64,000 nucleotides of DNA from a virus. The stretch covers positions 62,001 through 126,000 of IMG/VR virus record IMGVR_UViG_3300047480_000598. One strand, given 5' to 3'. The translations under genes and the position numbers were made by a program. Below are positions 1 to 7,600 of the stretch, in pieces (positions within the stretch are counted from its first letter, which is position 1; every line of letters begins with the position of its first letter). The notes below the pieces were generated by a model. That model had not been told where the DNA came from. It saw nothing but the letters and a program-made list of their open reading frames with translations, and did no database searches.

Positions 1-652
1 TCCAACAAGGAATACTCATACTTAGTCTCTTTGTGGTTGGATTTGCAACGTGGAAACATCTAGATGGTATATACAATCCATCGCCGGGTGTTAAAACTAC
101 ATCGATTGCAAGATCTAATTCATCTTCTTGAATTAAGTTATTCATTATTCCTGTTCGATGCATATACGATATTCTATTATTAAATACCTTCCAGTGTGTT
201 TCTCCTTCTACTTGAATAATAAAGTTACACGGGTAATCGTCATGGATAGGAAACGAAGTCGAAGAACCTAATCCGCAATACACATGAATAGCAGCATTCA
301 CACTAAACATCTTTTCAAATATCGATAATAAATGATTTGTTTTTTCGCTATAGAATCCATAATTTGTTATTACAAGTCCGTATCCTTGATTAACTTTACT
401 AAACATGAATTCTTTATCCTGCACTTTTCGATCCCATATCCATGCTTTAGAATGCTCAGGGATTTCAATCTTCGAATTCGTTTCTGGATCAATCAGTTCA
501 AATGTATATAGTTCAGGTCTATTTAAACAATTTTCAACATCAGACCATGTAAGAAGATCATTAGAATTAGGTAGTAAATTTTTAAAAAAATGAGGGTTAT
601 CATTAGTTAATAAATTTGTCTCATTTAATATACGTTGACCTAAATAATTCAT
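1..652 (-). CDS. Cupin/JmjC-like 2OG-Fe(II) oxygenase, C-terminus cut by window edge
   Basis: The frame opens with ATG at 652 and stays open to base 1, giving 217 visible residues, so the gene is truncated only by the window edge. It carries the JmjC/cupin-8 pattern: IHDDYP with H137 and D139 as likely Fe ligands, then a Q-x-x-G-x-x-x-W stretch (residues 147-154), then PGDGLYIPSRCFH with the distal ligand H201. Proteins of this fold hydroxylate protein side chains, for example in ribosomal oxygenases; that role is family knowledge and the substrate is unknown. Its ATG overlaps the upstream stop (649-652, ATGA), so it is translationally coupled to the oxygenase before it. It is the last visible gene of the operon led by the halogenase. 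Confidence 0.72.
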   Translation of the reverse strand, partial: MNYLGQRILNETNLLTNDNPHFFKNLLPNSNDLLTWSDVENCLNRPELYTFELIDPETNSKIEIPEHSKAWIWDRKVQDKEFMFSKVNQGYGLVITNYGFYSEKTNHLLSIFEKMFSVNAAIHVYCGLGSSTSFPIHDDYPCNFIIQVEGETHWKVFNNRISYMHRTGIMNNLIQEDELDLAIDVVLTPGDGLYIPSRCFHVANPTTKRLSMSIPCW

Positions 653-1248
653 TCTTCTGTCCTAATTAATTTTACATTGAACGCTACTGATATTCTATCA
701 TCTTTAGTTGGGTTATGACCAACTCCGTGAGGCAAATGCCCTGGAAACATTACTAATCTTCCGGTCATTGCTTCATATGTTATAGCACTTGCACTAATAG
801 GTGTATAATTTTTAATTATAGCTTGAGAACTTACAATATAATCGAGTGCATGATTTTTGTAGAAGGTAATATTTCCTTGTCCGGGTTTTGCTTTAACATA
901 AAAGCAACCGGATAGAAAAGAATTATCGTGAATGTGTACCGAATTACTATTTCCGAAATTGTTAATATTAAACCAAAAATTTTCAATTTTAAGTTTACAA
1001 TAATCTTCATTATACCCGTAATCTCTAATACAATTTTCAGATTGAATTAAAATTTTATCCTCTAACTCTTGCATCTCGGCATAAAGTCCTGGTCGGAAAT
1101 CTTTGCTTTGCCATCCGCCTTCATTGCTTAGTTTTCTTCCTTCCTGATCCGCGTCTCTCATCGTTAAACATAATGATAAAATCGGTTCTGGGTCTATCGA
1201 TGATTGTTCCCACCAAATAGGTGTCGGAAAGTATAGATCATAATTCAT
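649..1248 (-). CDS. Putative 2OG-Fe(II) oxygenase (TIGR02466-like)
   Basis: A 199-residue protein with the compact phage and marine-bacterial 2OG-Fe(II) oxygenase pattern. SVHIHDNSFLSG supplies the first metal-binding His residues (H105/H107), MFPGHLPHGV the distal His (H171/H174), and R185 in the final strand would bind the 2-oxoglutarate carboxylate. The N-terminal FPTPIWW resembles the FPTPI/FPPHIW openings of this family. The expected reaction is oxidative hydroxylation using Fe(II), O2 and 2-oxoglutarate; the substrate is unknown. It overlaps both neighbours by 4 nt (ATGA junctions) in the halogenase-led operon. It is clearly paralogous in layout to the 194-residue product encoded at 2039-2623. 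Confidence 0.8.
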   Translation of the reverse strand: MNYDLYFPTPIWWEQSSIDPEPILSLCLTMRDADQEGRKLSNEGGWQSKDFRPGLYAEMQELEDKILIQSENCIRDYGYNEDYCKLKIENFWFNINNFGNSNSVHIHDNSFLSGCFYVKAKPGQGNITFYKNHALDYIVSSQAIIKNYTPISASAITYEAMTGRLVMFPGHLPHGVGHNPTKDDRISVAFNVKLIRTEE

Positions 1249-2042
1249 CGAAATAGATCTCCTATAGTGCGTGGAGGTAATTCATGGCTAAATGCAAATG
1301 CATGGCTCCATCGAAAATCTACCGTGTCTGATATATAAGCAAGATGACATATATTAGATTCATACATTGTTACAGTTCTCGCTCGAGTAGGTACTATTCC
1401 TATAAGATCAAATCCCCATCTCAGTAATTCGTCATCAGACAAATTGAACCAGTTATTAGACCTTGTTGGATTTTCGCTCATTATTTTCCATTCTTTATGC
1501 ATTATATGATGTTCGTCTATTTGAAAATCATATATTTCGTTATACATTCTTCCGTTATATCGGTATAATTTAGTACCGCTTTCATTTATAGAATGATCAG
1601 TAAACCACATATTTGCCACCATACCGTGTACATAGTCAATATGAGGAATTCTCCAACACGAAATAGGTCTACTTCGATTTTTAAAATATACATTTCCCCA
1701 CTCATGTATTTGTGGATCAAACCAATCAGTCCGTACATTTTTATGATAAAAATCTCTAACTAAAAAACACAATCGATTACTAACCCACTCCGGCACATGG
1801 ATAGTATCAAATGGATTAGGATCAACATTATCGTCGTGATTGTTGTCTTTTTGTATTGGAAAACATGAAATTAAATTTTTATAAATCTCAAATCCGTTAT
1901 CGATAAATGGATCTTCGGCAATCCAATATCCTATCGATTTATCGAGCTTTATATATTCGACATTCCAGTCTTCGACATTCTTAACTTTGATTACCTTATC
2001 AAAATTGTTTGCATCAGGATAGCATACTTTAAAATCTTTCAT
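1245..2042 (-). CDS. 2OG-Fe(II) oxygenase-like protein of a halogenase-linked family
   Basis: A 265-residue protein not firmly identified. It has an HxD near the middle (RIPHID, H134 and D136), a following strand MVANMWFTD, and a C-terminal MYESNICHLAYI with H233 followed by an Arg/Trp-rich strand (FRWSHAF). This HxD...H order suits a double-stranded beta-helix Fe(II) enzyme. The strand before the distal His resembles DUF6445-type proteins, which I recall as genome neighbours of tryptophan halogenases; that link is from memory and unverified. It is coupled by 4-nt overlaps on both sides. Catalytic activity and substrate are inference. Confidence 0.55.
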   Translation of the reverse strand: MKDFKVCYPDANNFDKVIKVKNVEDWNVEYIKLDKSIGYWIAEDPFIDNGFEIYKNLISCFPIQKDNNHDDNVDPNPFDTIHVPEWVSNRLCFLVRDFYHKNVRTDWFDPQIHEWGNVYFKNRSRPISCWRIPHIDYVHGMVANMWFTDHSINESGTKLYRYNGRMYNEIYDFQIDEHHIMHKEWKIMSENPTRSNNWFNLSDDELLRWGFDLIGIVPTRARTVTMYESNICHLAYISDTVDFRWSHAFAFSHELPPRTIGDLFR

Positions 2043-2623
2043 TTTATATTAAAAGTCATTACAATTCGTTCATTATCGGTATTATTAGGTTGTACACGAT
2101 GTTTTATCCAGCCGGGAAATATTAATACATCATTTTCTTGTGCAGGGATCTCTTTATATAAACTTTCTTCAGGGTAGATTGGCCATGCTGATTTGTGATA
2201 TTCTAAAGGATCTTTAAATTCTATAAAACCAGAGTCAGGGGGGAGCTTTATATACGATGCAACAACAAAAGTAGTAAAATTATGATTATGCTCTAATGTT
2301 ATTCCATCTCTATAATGTTTATTAAACCAAGATCTAGTAACTTCTGAATAGGTATATGTAAATGCATGGTCCCTTCGGATTTTTGCAATTTTTTCTCCTA
2401 ACCAGTTTTGAAAATCTGATAATTCTTTCCATGTATGAGGTTGTAAATTGTTATCAACAGTTGCAGTCGATATAGCGTCTCCGTATTCTAATTTTGAATT
2501 ATTTTCAACCAATCTAAATAATTCGTCTATTTTAGGAGTTAGCGTATCTAATTCAAACTGGTAATTAAATTTCCATATATGTGGCGGAAATAAAATTACT
2601 CCACCGTCATTAAGTTGCAGCAC
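2039..2623 (-). CDS. Putative 2OG-Fe(II) oxygenase (TIGR02466-like), second copy
   Basis: A 194-residue protein. LEHNHNFTTFV provides H112/H114, LIFPGWIKHRVQPN provides the distal H175, and ERIVMTFNIK at the extreme C-terminus provides R186 for 2-oxoglutarate. The opening ILFPPHIWKF resembles that of its paralogue at 649-1248, although the two are strongly diverged. The start is GTG at 2623, with a GAGG about nine bases upstream and no ATG nearby. It overlaps the preceding small gene by 14 nt and the next gene by 4 nt. It probably hydroxylates an unknown substrate as part of the halogenase cassette. Confidence 0.78.
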   Translation of the reverse strand: MLQLNDGGVILFPPHIWKFNYQFELDTLTPKIDELFRLVENNSKLEYGDAISTATVDNNLQPHTWKELSDFQNWLGEKIAKIRRDHAFTYTYSEVTRSWFNKHYRDGITLEHNHNFTTFVVASYIKLPPDSGFIEFKDPLEYHKSAWPIYPEESLYKEIPAQENDVLIFPGWIKHRVQPNNTDNERIVMTFNIK

Positions 2624-2861
2624 CTTCTACAACCTCTGCATATGTTTCTAATGCAAGTTTTAGGCCCATAATTGCACCTTCCATTTTAATAACATCTGTT
2701 GATAATTCTTGTCTTTTTCCGAAATCAATTGATGTAATTCCGTAAGGGTTTAATTTAACATTTGCAAATTCTTCTTCTAATTCAGCTAATTCTTTTTCTG
2801 CGTCAAGTTTTTGAATTTCAACCTTTTGAATTGTTGATTCAATTTGTTCTTTAAAGCTCAT
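2610..2861 (-). CDS. Small charged coiled-coil protein, unknown function
   Basis: An 83-residue protein with heptad-like Lys/Glu/Leu spacing over residues 5-38 (QIESTIQKVEIQKLDAEKEL), then a short NPYGIT turn and a second helix-rich segment. No catalytic motif is visible. Its ATG overlaps the stop of the gene before it by one base and its tail overlaps the following oxygenase by 14 nt, so it is translated within the operon. It could be a scaffold or oligomerisation partner for the enzymes around it, which is inference only. Confidence 0.6.
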   Translation of the reverse strand: MSFKEQIESTIQKVEIQKLDAEKELAELEEEFANVKLNPYGITSIDFGKRQELSTDVIKMEGAIMGLKLALETYAEVVEGAAT

Positions 2862-3658
2862 TATCTTTTCTCCTTTTTATATTTGTTTAATACTGTAATA
2901 ATTCGAGTTAGTCTTGATGATAATTTATCATCGGATAAGAATGCACAGTTTGATGCATAATTAAATTCTTTTTCTTTTTTTACATCTCGTTCAGATGCAG
3001 AGTCTATACTAATATTATAGTAAGAAGTATTTAACGACTTCCTTGATATAGGAATAATCTGACACAACGGCGTTCCTGCTTTAACTATTGTTTTTCCTGA
3101 AAGTACATGCCAAAATAATTGAATATTAATTAAATGTCCGTATTTTGGATCAAGTATACCAGTAGCAGCAGTAAATCTTGATTCGTTATTGTAAGAAACA
3201 GGCATTAATAAAAATAATACATCATCACTTGCTTCAATTCGCCACGGTGTTTCAATTTTAACTACTGATTTTAACGTATTAGATGGATTATCAAGTAAAG
3301 GTTCTGTTTGACTTCGTGTGTGCCCCGAGACATAAGTATCCATTCCTTGATTTATTTTAGTAAATCGATACGGTTCATTCCACTCAAATGCTACACCGTC
3401 TCCAATAGTTGAAATTGAAAAGTCGGCAGGAGCAGGAACAATCCATCCAGTTGAAATAAGTTTTTTAATTCCGGGACAATTTTTTGAAGATAATGTTTCG
3501 GGCAAATCACCAACTTGTTCTTCGTCCATAAATTTTCGTTTAACACTAATTGAACGAACAATTGGATATAGAGTTAGAACTCCAGATTCTAAAGTATAGA
3601 ATCTAATAAATGGTTTTGATTTAAATAATCTTTTAAATATATTCATCTTTTCCGCCAT
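2861..3658 (-). CDS. Halogenase-associated protein of unknown function (DUF6065-like?)
   Basis: A 265-residue protein without catalytic motifs that I recognise. It has a CPGIKKLISTGWIVPAP stretch near residues 76-92, a central VVKIETPWRIEASDDVLFL and a C-terminal pattern of KAGTPLCQIIPISR type. That combination recalls DUF6065-like proteins (GW in the first half, then strands and a GxPxCQxxP motif), but the match is from memory. The ATG at 3658 has no clear ribosome site; the in-frame ATG at 3646 follows GGAAAAG and may be the true start. It overlaps the halogenase by 26 nt, which suggests a tightly coupled partner or substrate-handling protein. Confidence 0.6.
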   Translation of the reverse strand: MAEKMNIFKRLFKSKPFIRFYTLESGVLTLYPIVRSISVKRKFMDEEQVGDLPETLSSKNCPGIKKLISTGWIVPAPADFSISTIGDGVAFEWNEPYRFTKINQGMDTYVSGHTRSQTEPLLDNPSNTLKSVVKIETPWRIEASDDVLFLLMPVSYNNESRFTAATGILDPKYGHLINIQLFWHVLSGKTIVKAGTPLCQIIPISRKSLNTSYYNISIDSASERDVKKEKEFNYASNCAFLSDDKLSSRLTRIITVLNKYKKEKR

Positions 3659-5246
3659 AAATTTCGTTTTTTAGAAATTCGTAATGGCTCGGTAATTTAT
3701 TCACATAATCTATAACAAAATCTCTATATTCCTCGTATCTTCTTTTAGTGTATCCAATTTCTTCCTGTCGACGAGTAACTTCGATTCGAGATCCATTAAA
3801 GAAAATTAATTCTTTTGTTGAAATTGATTTAACCCCCATTCCTGCTGCAATAAACATATTTCCAACATACTCACTAGGGTAAGTCATCGAGCTAGTTATG
3901 TTCCCCATAAGGTTAGGATATTGTGCTTGCATTAACATAACGTCTCCCATTTGATCCGGACAATATTCGTTAATTTGTGTACACCATCTCCAATAAGGAG
4001 TATCTGTTCTTCTTGATAGTGCATAATGTTGTGATACAAAGTCTCTAAATTTTAATACTTCATATTCAACTGCAAAATTATATCCTTCGCGCTCGGTTCT
4101 TGTAATATAACCGTCACGTCGATTTAATACTTCGACTAATTTTATAATATTTTCATGCGTAGTTAACAGTCCGGTGGATTCTAGAGGCTCAACAAATCCA
4201 TAACTTAAACCAACTCCTACTACATTAAATAGCCAAGCTCTACGCCTACGACCGTGACGGATCTTAATATGCATCATTTCGGCATTTTCAGCTCTTTCTT
4301 TCGATCCTATTGTTGCTAAATGTTTTCTAAACTCTCTTTTAGCTTCTTCATCTGATACAAATCTAGAAGAATAAACATATCCGGTACCGATTCGATTCCA
4401 TAATGGAATATTCCATACCCACCCGTTATCTAATGCATGACAATCAGTAACATTGTGCATTTCTTTTTCACGGTCTTCGTAAGGAATTCGACATGCCCAT
4501 GCACTATCGTTTGCTAGATATTTGTCAAATGGTCGAAACTCTGAACCCATGATATTTTCGAGTAATAAGGATTTAAATCCAGTACAATCAATCCATAAGT
4601 CCGATTTTAATACAGTCCCATCTGCTAATAAAAGATCAGTTAAATGGCCTAGGGAGTCTTTTTTATGAGAATGTACATCTCCCAATATATGTTTAACTCC
4701 ATTTGGGATAGCAATTGTGTCTTTTAAATATTGTCCTAATAGTTGTGCATCAAGGTGATATGCGGTATCCCATCGAAAATCATAATTTCTTAGAATTCCC
4801 TGTTCGTTTCGAGTTTGTTTGTTGTATTTTGCTAGCATTGTATTGCCAGTTACATAAAATTCTGCAAATGTATCTGGTGTATATTCATCCGGATACATTG
4901 TTGCCAACTCGGACCATGCTTGTACTCCGGCCGGTTTATCAGAAAAGTCTAATCCTGCGCTAAATGGATATTCAAAATGTGTGCCGTCATTGTCTCGAAA
5001 ATTTGTAAATCTAATAGAATTTTTATAAGTAGCATTACATTTTGGCATCCATTCTTCATCTTTAAGCCCTAGTAACGAGAAGAATTTATTAATGTGACCT
5101 AATGTACTTTCTCCTACGCCAATTGTTCCGACTCGAGCTGATTCAACTAGTGTAATGTCTAAATGCGGACATAACTTAGATAATGCTGCTGCTGTCATCC
5201 AGCCACTTGAGCCTCCTCCAACAATTGTTACTGTTTTAATTTGCAT
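3633..5246 (-). CDS. Flavin-dependent tryptophan halogenase
   Basis: A 537-residue protein of usual length for PrnA/RebH-type halogenases, which use FADH2, O2 and halide to make HOCl or HOBr and halogenate an indole-type substrate. Visible features are the FAD-binding VGGGSSGWMTA at residues 9-19, GVGEST at 43-48, the catalytic Lys in CNATYKNSIRF (K75, equivalent to PrnA K79), the family motif WVWNIP, and FVEPLESTG with E356 at the position of RebH E357. All key residues are present, so the enzyme looks active. No flavin reductase is visible in the window, so FADH2 must come from elsewhere. It is the first gene after a perfect late promoter with an AGAGGA ribosome site. Whether the substrate is free tryptophan, a peptide or a protein is unknown. 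Confidence 0.93.
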   Translation of the reverse strand: MQIKTVTIVGGGSSGWMTAAALSKLCPHLDITLVESARVGTIGVGESTLGHINKFFSLLGLKDEEWMPKCNATYKNSIRFTNFRDNDGTHFEYPFSAGLDFSDKPAGVQAWSELATMYPDEYTPDTFAEFYVTGNTMLAKYNKQTRNEQGILRNYDFRWDTAYHLDAQLLGQYLKDTIAIPNGVKHILGDVHSHKKDSLGHLTDLLLADGTVLKSDLWIDCTGFKSLLLENIMGSEFRPFDKYLANDSAWACRIPYEDREKEMHNVTDCHALDNGWVWNIPLWNRIGTGYVYSSRFVSDEEAKREFRKHLATIGSKERAENAEMMHIKIRHGRRRRAWLFNVVGVGLSYGFVEPLESTGLLTTHENIIKLVEVLNRRDGYITRTEREGYNFAVEYEVLKFRDFVSQHYALSRRTDTPYWRWCTQINEYCPDQMGDVMLMQAQYPNLMGNITSSMTYPSEYVGNMFIAAGMGVKSISTKELIFFNGSRIEVTRRQEEIGYTKRRYEEYRDFVIDYVNKLPSHYEFLKNEIYGGKDEYI

Positions 5247-5269
5247 AAAAAATCCTCTTATTAGCAGGG

Positions 5270-5277
5270 TATTTATA
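5270..5277 (-). promoter_or_regulatory. T4-type late promoter for the halogenase operon
   Basis: The minus strand reads TATAAATA, an exact match to the T4 late -10 element recognised by gp55-bearing RNA polymerase. It lies 24 nt upstream of the halogenase ATG, leaving room for a start site and an AGAGGA ribosome site. It lies just beyond the terminator of the fibre operon. Confidence 0.85.
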
Positions 5278-5299
5278 GGTAGGATTTTTTATAGTCATT

Positions 5300-5326
5300 A
5301 AAAAAGGTATCGTACGATACCTTTTT
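5300..5326 (-). terminator. Rho-independent terminator, symmetric
   Basis: A perfect 16-base palindrome, GGTATCGTACGATACC, flanked by A6 and T5, so it forms a hairpin with a U-tract on either strand. On the minus strand it follows the stop of the fibre-assembly-like gene at 5343 and closes the fibre block before the halogenase promoter. Confidence 0.85.
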
Positions 5327-5342
5327 ATAAAGTTTTAAGATT

Positions 5343-5840
5343 TTAATTCAAAGATTGGTACCCTTTCCAACCAGGATATCTAATCCACGACTGTAATTCA
5401 GGAGTACTCGGAACACAGGGTTTATTAACACTCGGTTCTTCTGTTGTCGATTTTAACATTAATTCTTCAAGAGAGATAGGTTCTTCTATAACTGGTTTTT
5501 CTATCATAGTTTTTACATTAACAATATGTTGGAACCATGCACTATTTTGATCTAAACTTCCATTTTCTTTTATATCATCAAAAATCATTCCAAGTTGTTC
5601 GCCTATTTCCCCATATGCAACTTTTCTTGCAACAGCATTATTAGTGAATCCACCTTCTCTTTCAATCCAAATCATCTCTCCCCGACTTGGACTCCATTCC
5701 AATGTCCAGTCTAATTGAATATTATCCGGAGCATCAACCCATGCTATTGTAGCATCCGGTCCTTCGTATATTTCATAATCTTCTCCCGGATCACGAATTT
5801 CGCTTACGTATCCTTGATAAGAAACAATTGCTTTTTTCAT
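5343..5840 (-). CDS. Tail-fibre assembly/chaperone-like small protein
   Basis: A 165-residue protein. The central segment (YGEIGEQLGMIFDDIK, then SAWFQHIVNVKTMIEKP) resembles the YxxIGDQLDxLxxDI...W...VK..PKP motif common in small proteins encoded just after tail-fibre or adhesin genes in myoviruses. The N-terminal half is rich in aromatic and acidic residues; the C-terminal 45 residues are Pro/Glu-rich and end in a WIRYPGWKGYQSLN tail. It is the last gene of the fibre block and has its own late promoter at 5861. It may help fold or attach the three adhesin-like proteins upstream. Function is inferred from motif and position. Confidence 0.6.
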   Translation of the reverse strand: MKKAIVSYQGYVSEIRDPGEDYEIYEGPDATIAWVDAPDNIQLDWTLEWSPSRGEMIWIEREGGFTNNAVARKVAYGEIGEQLGMIFDDIKENGSLDQNSAWFQHIVNVKTMIEKPVIEEPISLEELMLKSTTEEPSVNKPCVPSTPELQSWIRYPGWKGYQSLN

Positions 5841-5859
5841 ATTACTTTCCTAATTTGAG

Positions 5860-6714
5860 TTATTTATATTCTTCAACAACAATAATTCCCGGTCTTCCAT
5901 CTGAACCTCTATGTCCGTGAAAATATCCTCCTGTGCCGCCCGATCCCGGAGCAGCATGACCTTGGTGATTGTGAGAAAAGTGACCTCCTTGAGGATGTCC
6001 TGATGGTGCCGGACCTCCGAAGTGACTAGTCCCACCCGGACCAAAACTATGATAATGTGCTCCTCCGCTTCCGGTATGAATATTTAGATCACCGCCGGAC
6101 CCTAATCCGCTTACACCACCTGAATGTTGATTTTGTCTATTTGCTCCATGTCCTCCGCCAGCGGAACAATACGGTCCAAATGAGCTAGTTCCGCCGTCGT
6201 TACCTGCCCCTGAATAATAATTGCCGCCACCGCCGCCACCAATCGTAACTGATACTGAGCTAATTCCACTAACATCTAGTACACGTTCTGAATACCCGCC
6301 TGCTGCTCCTGATTCTCCATGACCGGACGCGCCGCCGCCTCCTCCTTGAACTTTAATTTTAATATATCTCACACCTGCAGGTCTATTCCAAGTTCCGGTA
6401 CTAGTAAATACTTGCATACTTGAAAAACCAATTTGAGCATATTCAAGACCGGTTGCAGAAGAGTTTGTTCTAAGCACAGTGTCAGTACTACCAACGCTTG
6501 ATAACCCCGTGCCTCCTTTTCCAACCGGCATTAAATTAGTTACTCTATTCGAAGTATAATCAACTGCGCCCGTTGCAAACTTTGCTGATGTTACATTTCC
6601 GTCAGCAATATCATTCACTCCTATTGTGTTGTTTGCAAAATCTGAAGAGACTAGCGTCCCGTCAATAATATGTGATCCGGTAATTTGTTTTAAAGTTTGA
6701 TAATCAAATGCCAT
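5860..6714 (-). CDS. Gly/His-rich adhesin-like tail-fibre protein, copy 3
   Basis: A 284-residue protein. Residues 1-90 are a Thr/Ser/Asn beta-rich shaft (DGTLVSSDFANNTIGVNDIA). A short MQVFTSTGTWNRP domain start follows at about 100, then a C-terminal half made of polyglycine loops (VQGGGGGASGHGESGAAGG, TIGGGGGGNYYSGAG) with repeated His. It ends in GSDGRPGIIVVEEYK. Gly-rich loop sandwiches of this kind form the receptor-binding tips of T2-type gp38 and of some long tail fibres, so host recognition is the likely role. It is nearly superimposable on the two paralogues upstream. Differences concentrate at residues 205-225, the segment after LNIHTGSGG. Confidence 0.75.
   Translation of the reverse strand: MAFDYQTLKQITGSHIIDGTLVSSDFANNTIGVNDIADGNVTSAKFATGAVDYTSNRVTNLMPVGKGGTGLSSVGSTDTVLRTNSSATGLEYAQIGFSSMQVFTSTGTWNRPAGVRYIKIKVQGGGGGASGHGESGAAGGYSERVLDVSGISSVSVTIGGGGGGNYYSGAGNDGGTSSFGPYCSAGGGHGANRQNQHSGGVSGLGSGGDLNIHTGSGGAHYHSFGPGGTSHFGGPAPSGHPQGGHFSHNHQGHAAPGSGGTGGYFHGHRGSDGRPGIIVVEEYK
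5861..5868 (-). promoter_or_regulatory. T4-type late promoter
   Basis: The minus strand reads TATAAATA, 20 nt upstream of the ATG at 5840. It overlaps the stop codon of the upstream adhesin-like gene. It gives the fibre-assembly-like gene its own late transcript. Confidence 0.75.
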
Positions 6715-6725
6715 ACGTTAGTCTC

Positions 6726-7589
6726 TTAAAAATATTCTGTAATTACGATAATTCCCGGTCTTCCATCTGAACCTCTATGCCCACTGAAATACCCTGATGT
6801 TCCGCCGGTACCTGGAGCAGAATATCCTTGATGATTATGTGAAAAATGACCGCCTTGTGGATGTCCCGCAGGAGCAGGTCCTCCAAAAAATGTACTTCCT
6901 CCCATTCCTGACGACCGCTGTTCGTGGCCTCCACCGCAGCCTTGATATAAATTTAGGTCTCCGCCTGATCCAGTACCACTAACACCACCGTTATGATTGT
7001 TATGTCGATTGCATCCATGTCCGCCGCCCGCTGAGACATATGGGCCAAATGAGCTTCCTGCTCCATTGCCGCCTGCATTATTGTAATAAGTGCCGCCGCC
7101 TCCGCCACCGATCGTAACTGATACCGAGTTAATTCCGTTTTGTGCAACTTCTAACACTCTTTCTGCATAACCTCCCGCAGCTCCTGATTCCCCGTGGCCT
7201 CCCGCGCCTCCGCCCCCGCCTTGAACTTGAATATGAATATATCGTACGCGAGAATCTCTACTCCAAGTTCCATTACTAGTAAATACTTGCATCCTAAATA
7301 TTCCAGAGTTTGCAAAAGTTAATCCGCTTGCTCCGCTGTTCATTGATAATACTTGATATGCGCTACCAATGGCAGTTAATCCTGTGCCTCCTTTAGTTAC
7401 AGGGACAGTCCCTGTAACTGTACTATCTGATAAGATTACAGAATTAACTCCTAATTCTGTATTTGTAATTGTACTATTTGCTATTTTAGCAGTAGTAATA
7501 TTTTGATCAGCTACATCTGTTCCGGTTATTGTATTACTAATAAAAGAATCAGAAGATAAATTTCTTAATGTTTTATAATCGAATGCCAT
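6726..7589 (-). CDS. Gly/His-rich adhesin-like tail-fibre protein, copy 2
   Basis: A 287-residue paralogue of its neighbours on both sides. A Thr/Asn-rich N-terminal shaft with a VTKGGTGLTAIGSA motif is followed by MQVFTSNGTWSRD and the Gly-rich tip with AGGHGESGAAGG, SAGGGHGCNRHNNH and GHPQGGHFSHNHQGY. It ends in GRPGIIVITEYF. Its variable segment has Cys, Gln and Arg residues (QGCGGGHEQRSSGMGG) absent from copy 3, as expected if receptor contacts differ. Only 11 nt separate it from each neighbour. Role as a receptor-binding protein is inferred from composition and position. Confidence 0.75.
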   Translation of the reverse strand: MAFDYKTLRNLSSDSFISNTITGTDVADQNITTAKIANSTITNTELGVNSVILSDSTVTGTVPVTKGGTGLTAIGSAYQVLSMNSGASGLTFANSGIFRMQVFTSNGTWSRDSRVRYIHIQVQGGGGGAGGHGESGAAGGYAERVLEVAQNGINSVSVTIGGGGGGTYYNNAGGNGAGSSFGPYVSAGGGHGCNRHNNHNGGVSGTGSGGDLNLYQGCGGGHEQRSSGMGGSTFFGGPAPAGHPQGGHFSHNHQGYSAPGTGGTSGYFSGHRGSDGRPGIIVITEYF

Positions 7590-7600
7590 GTGTGATCCTC

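Noticed and set aside
5860-7147. Short minus-strand frames inside the adhesin trio
   Set aside because: They are out-of-frame readings of Gly-rich codons (His/Ile/Met-rich, no start signals).
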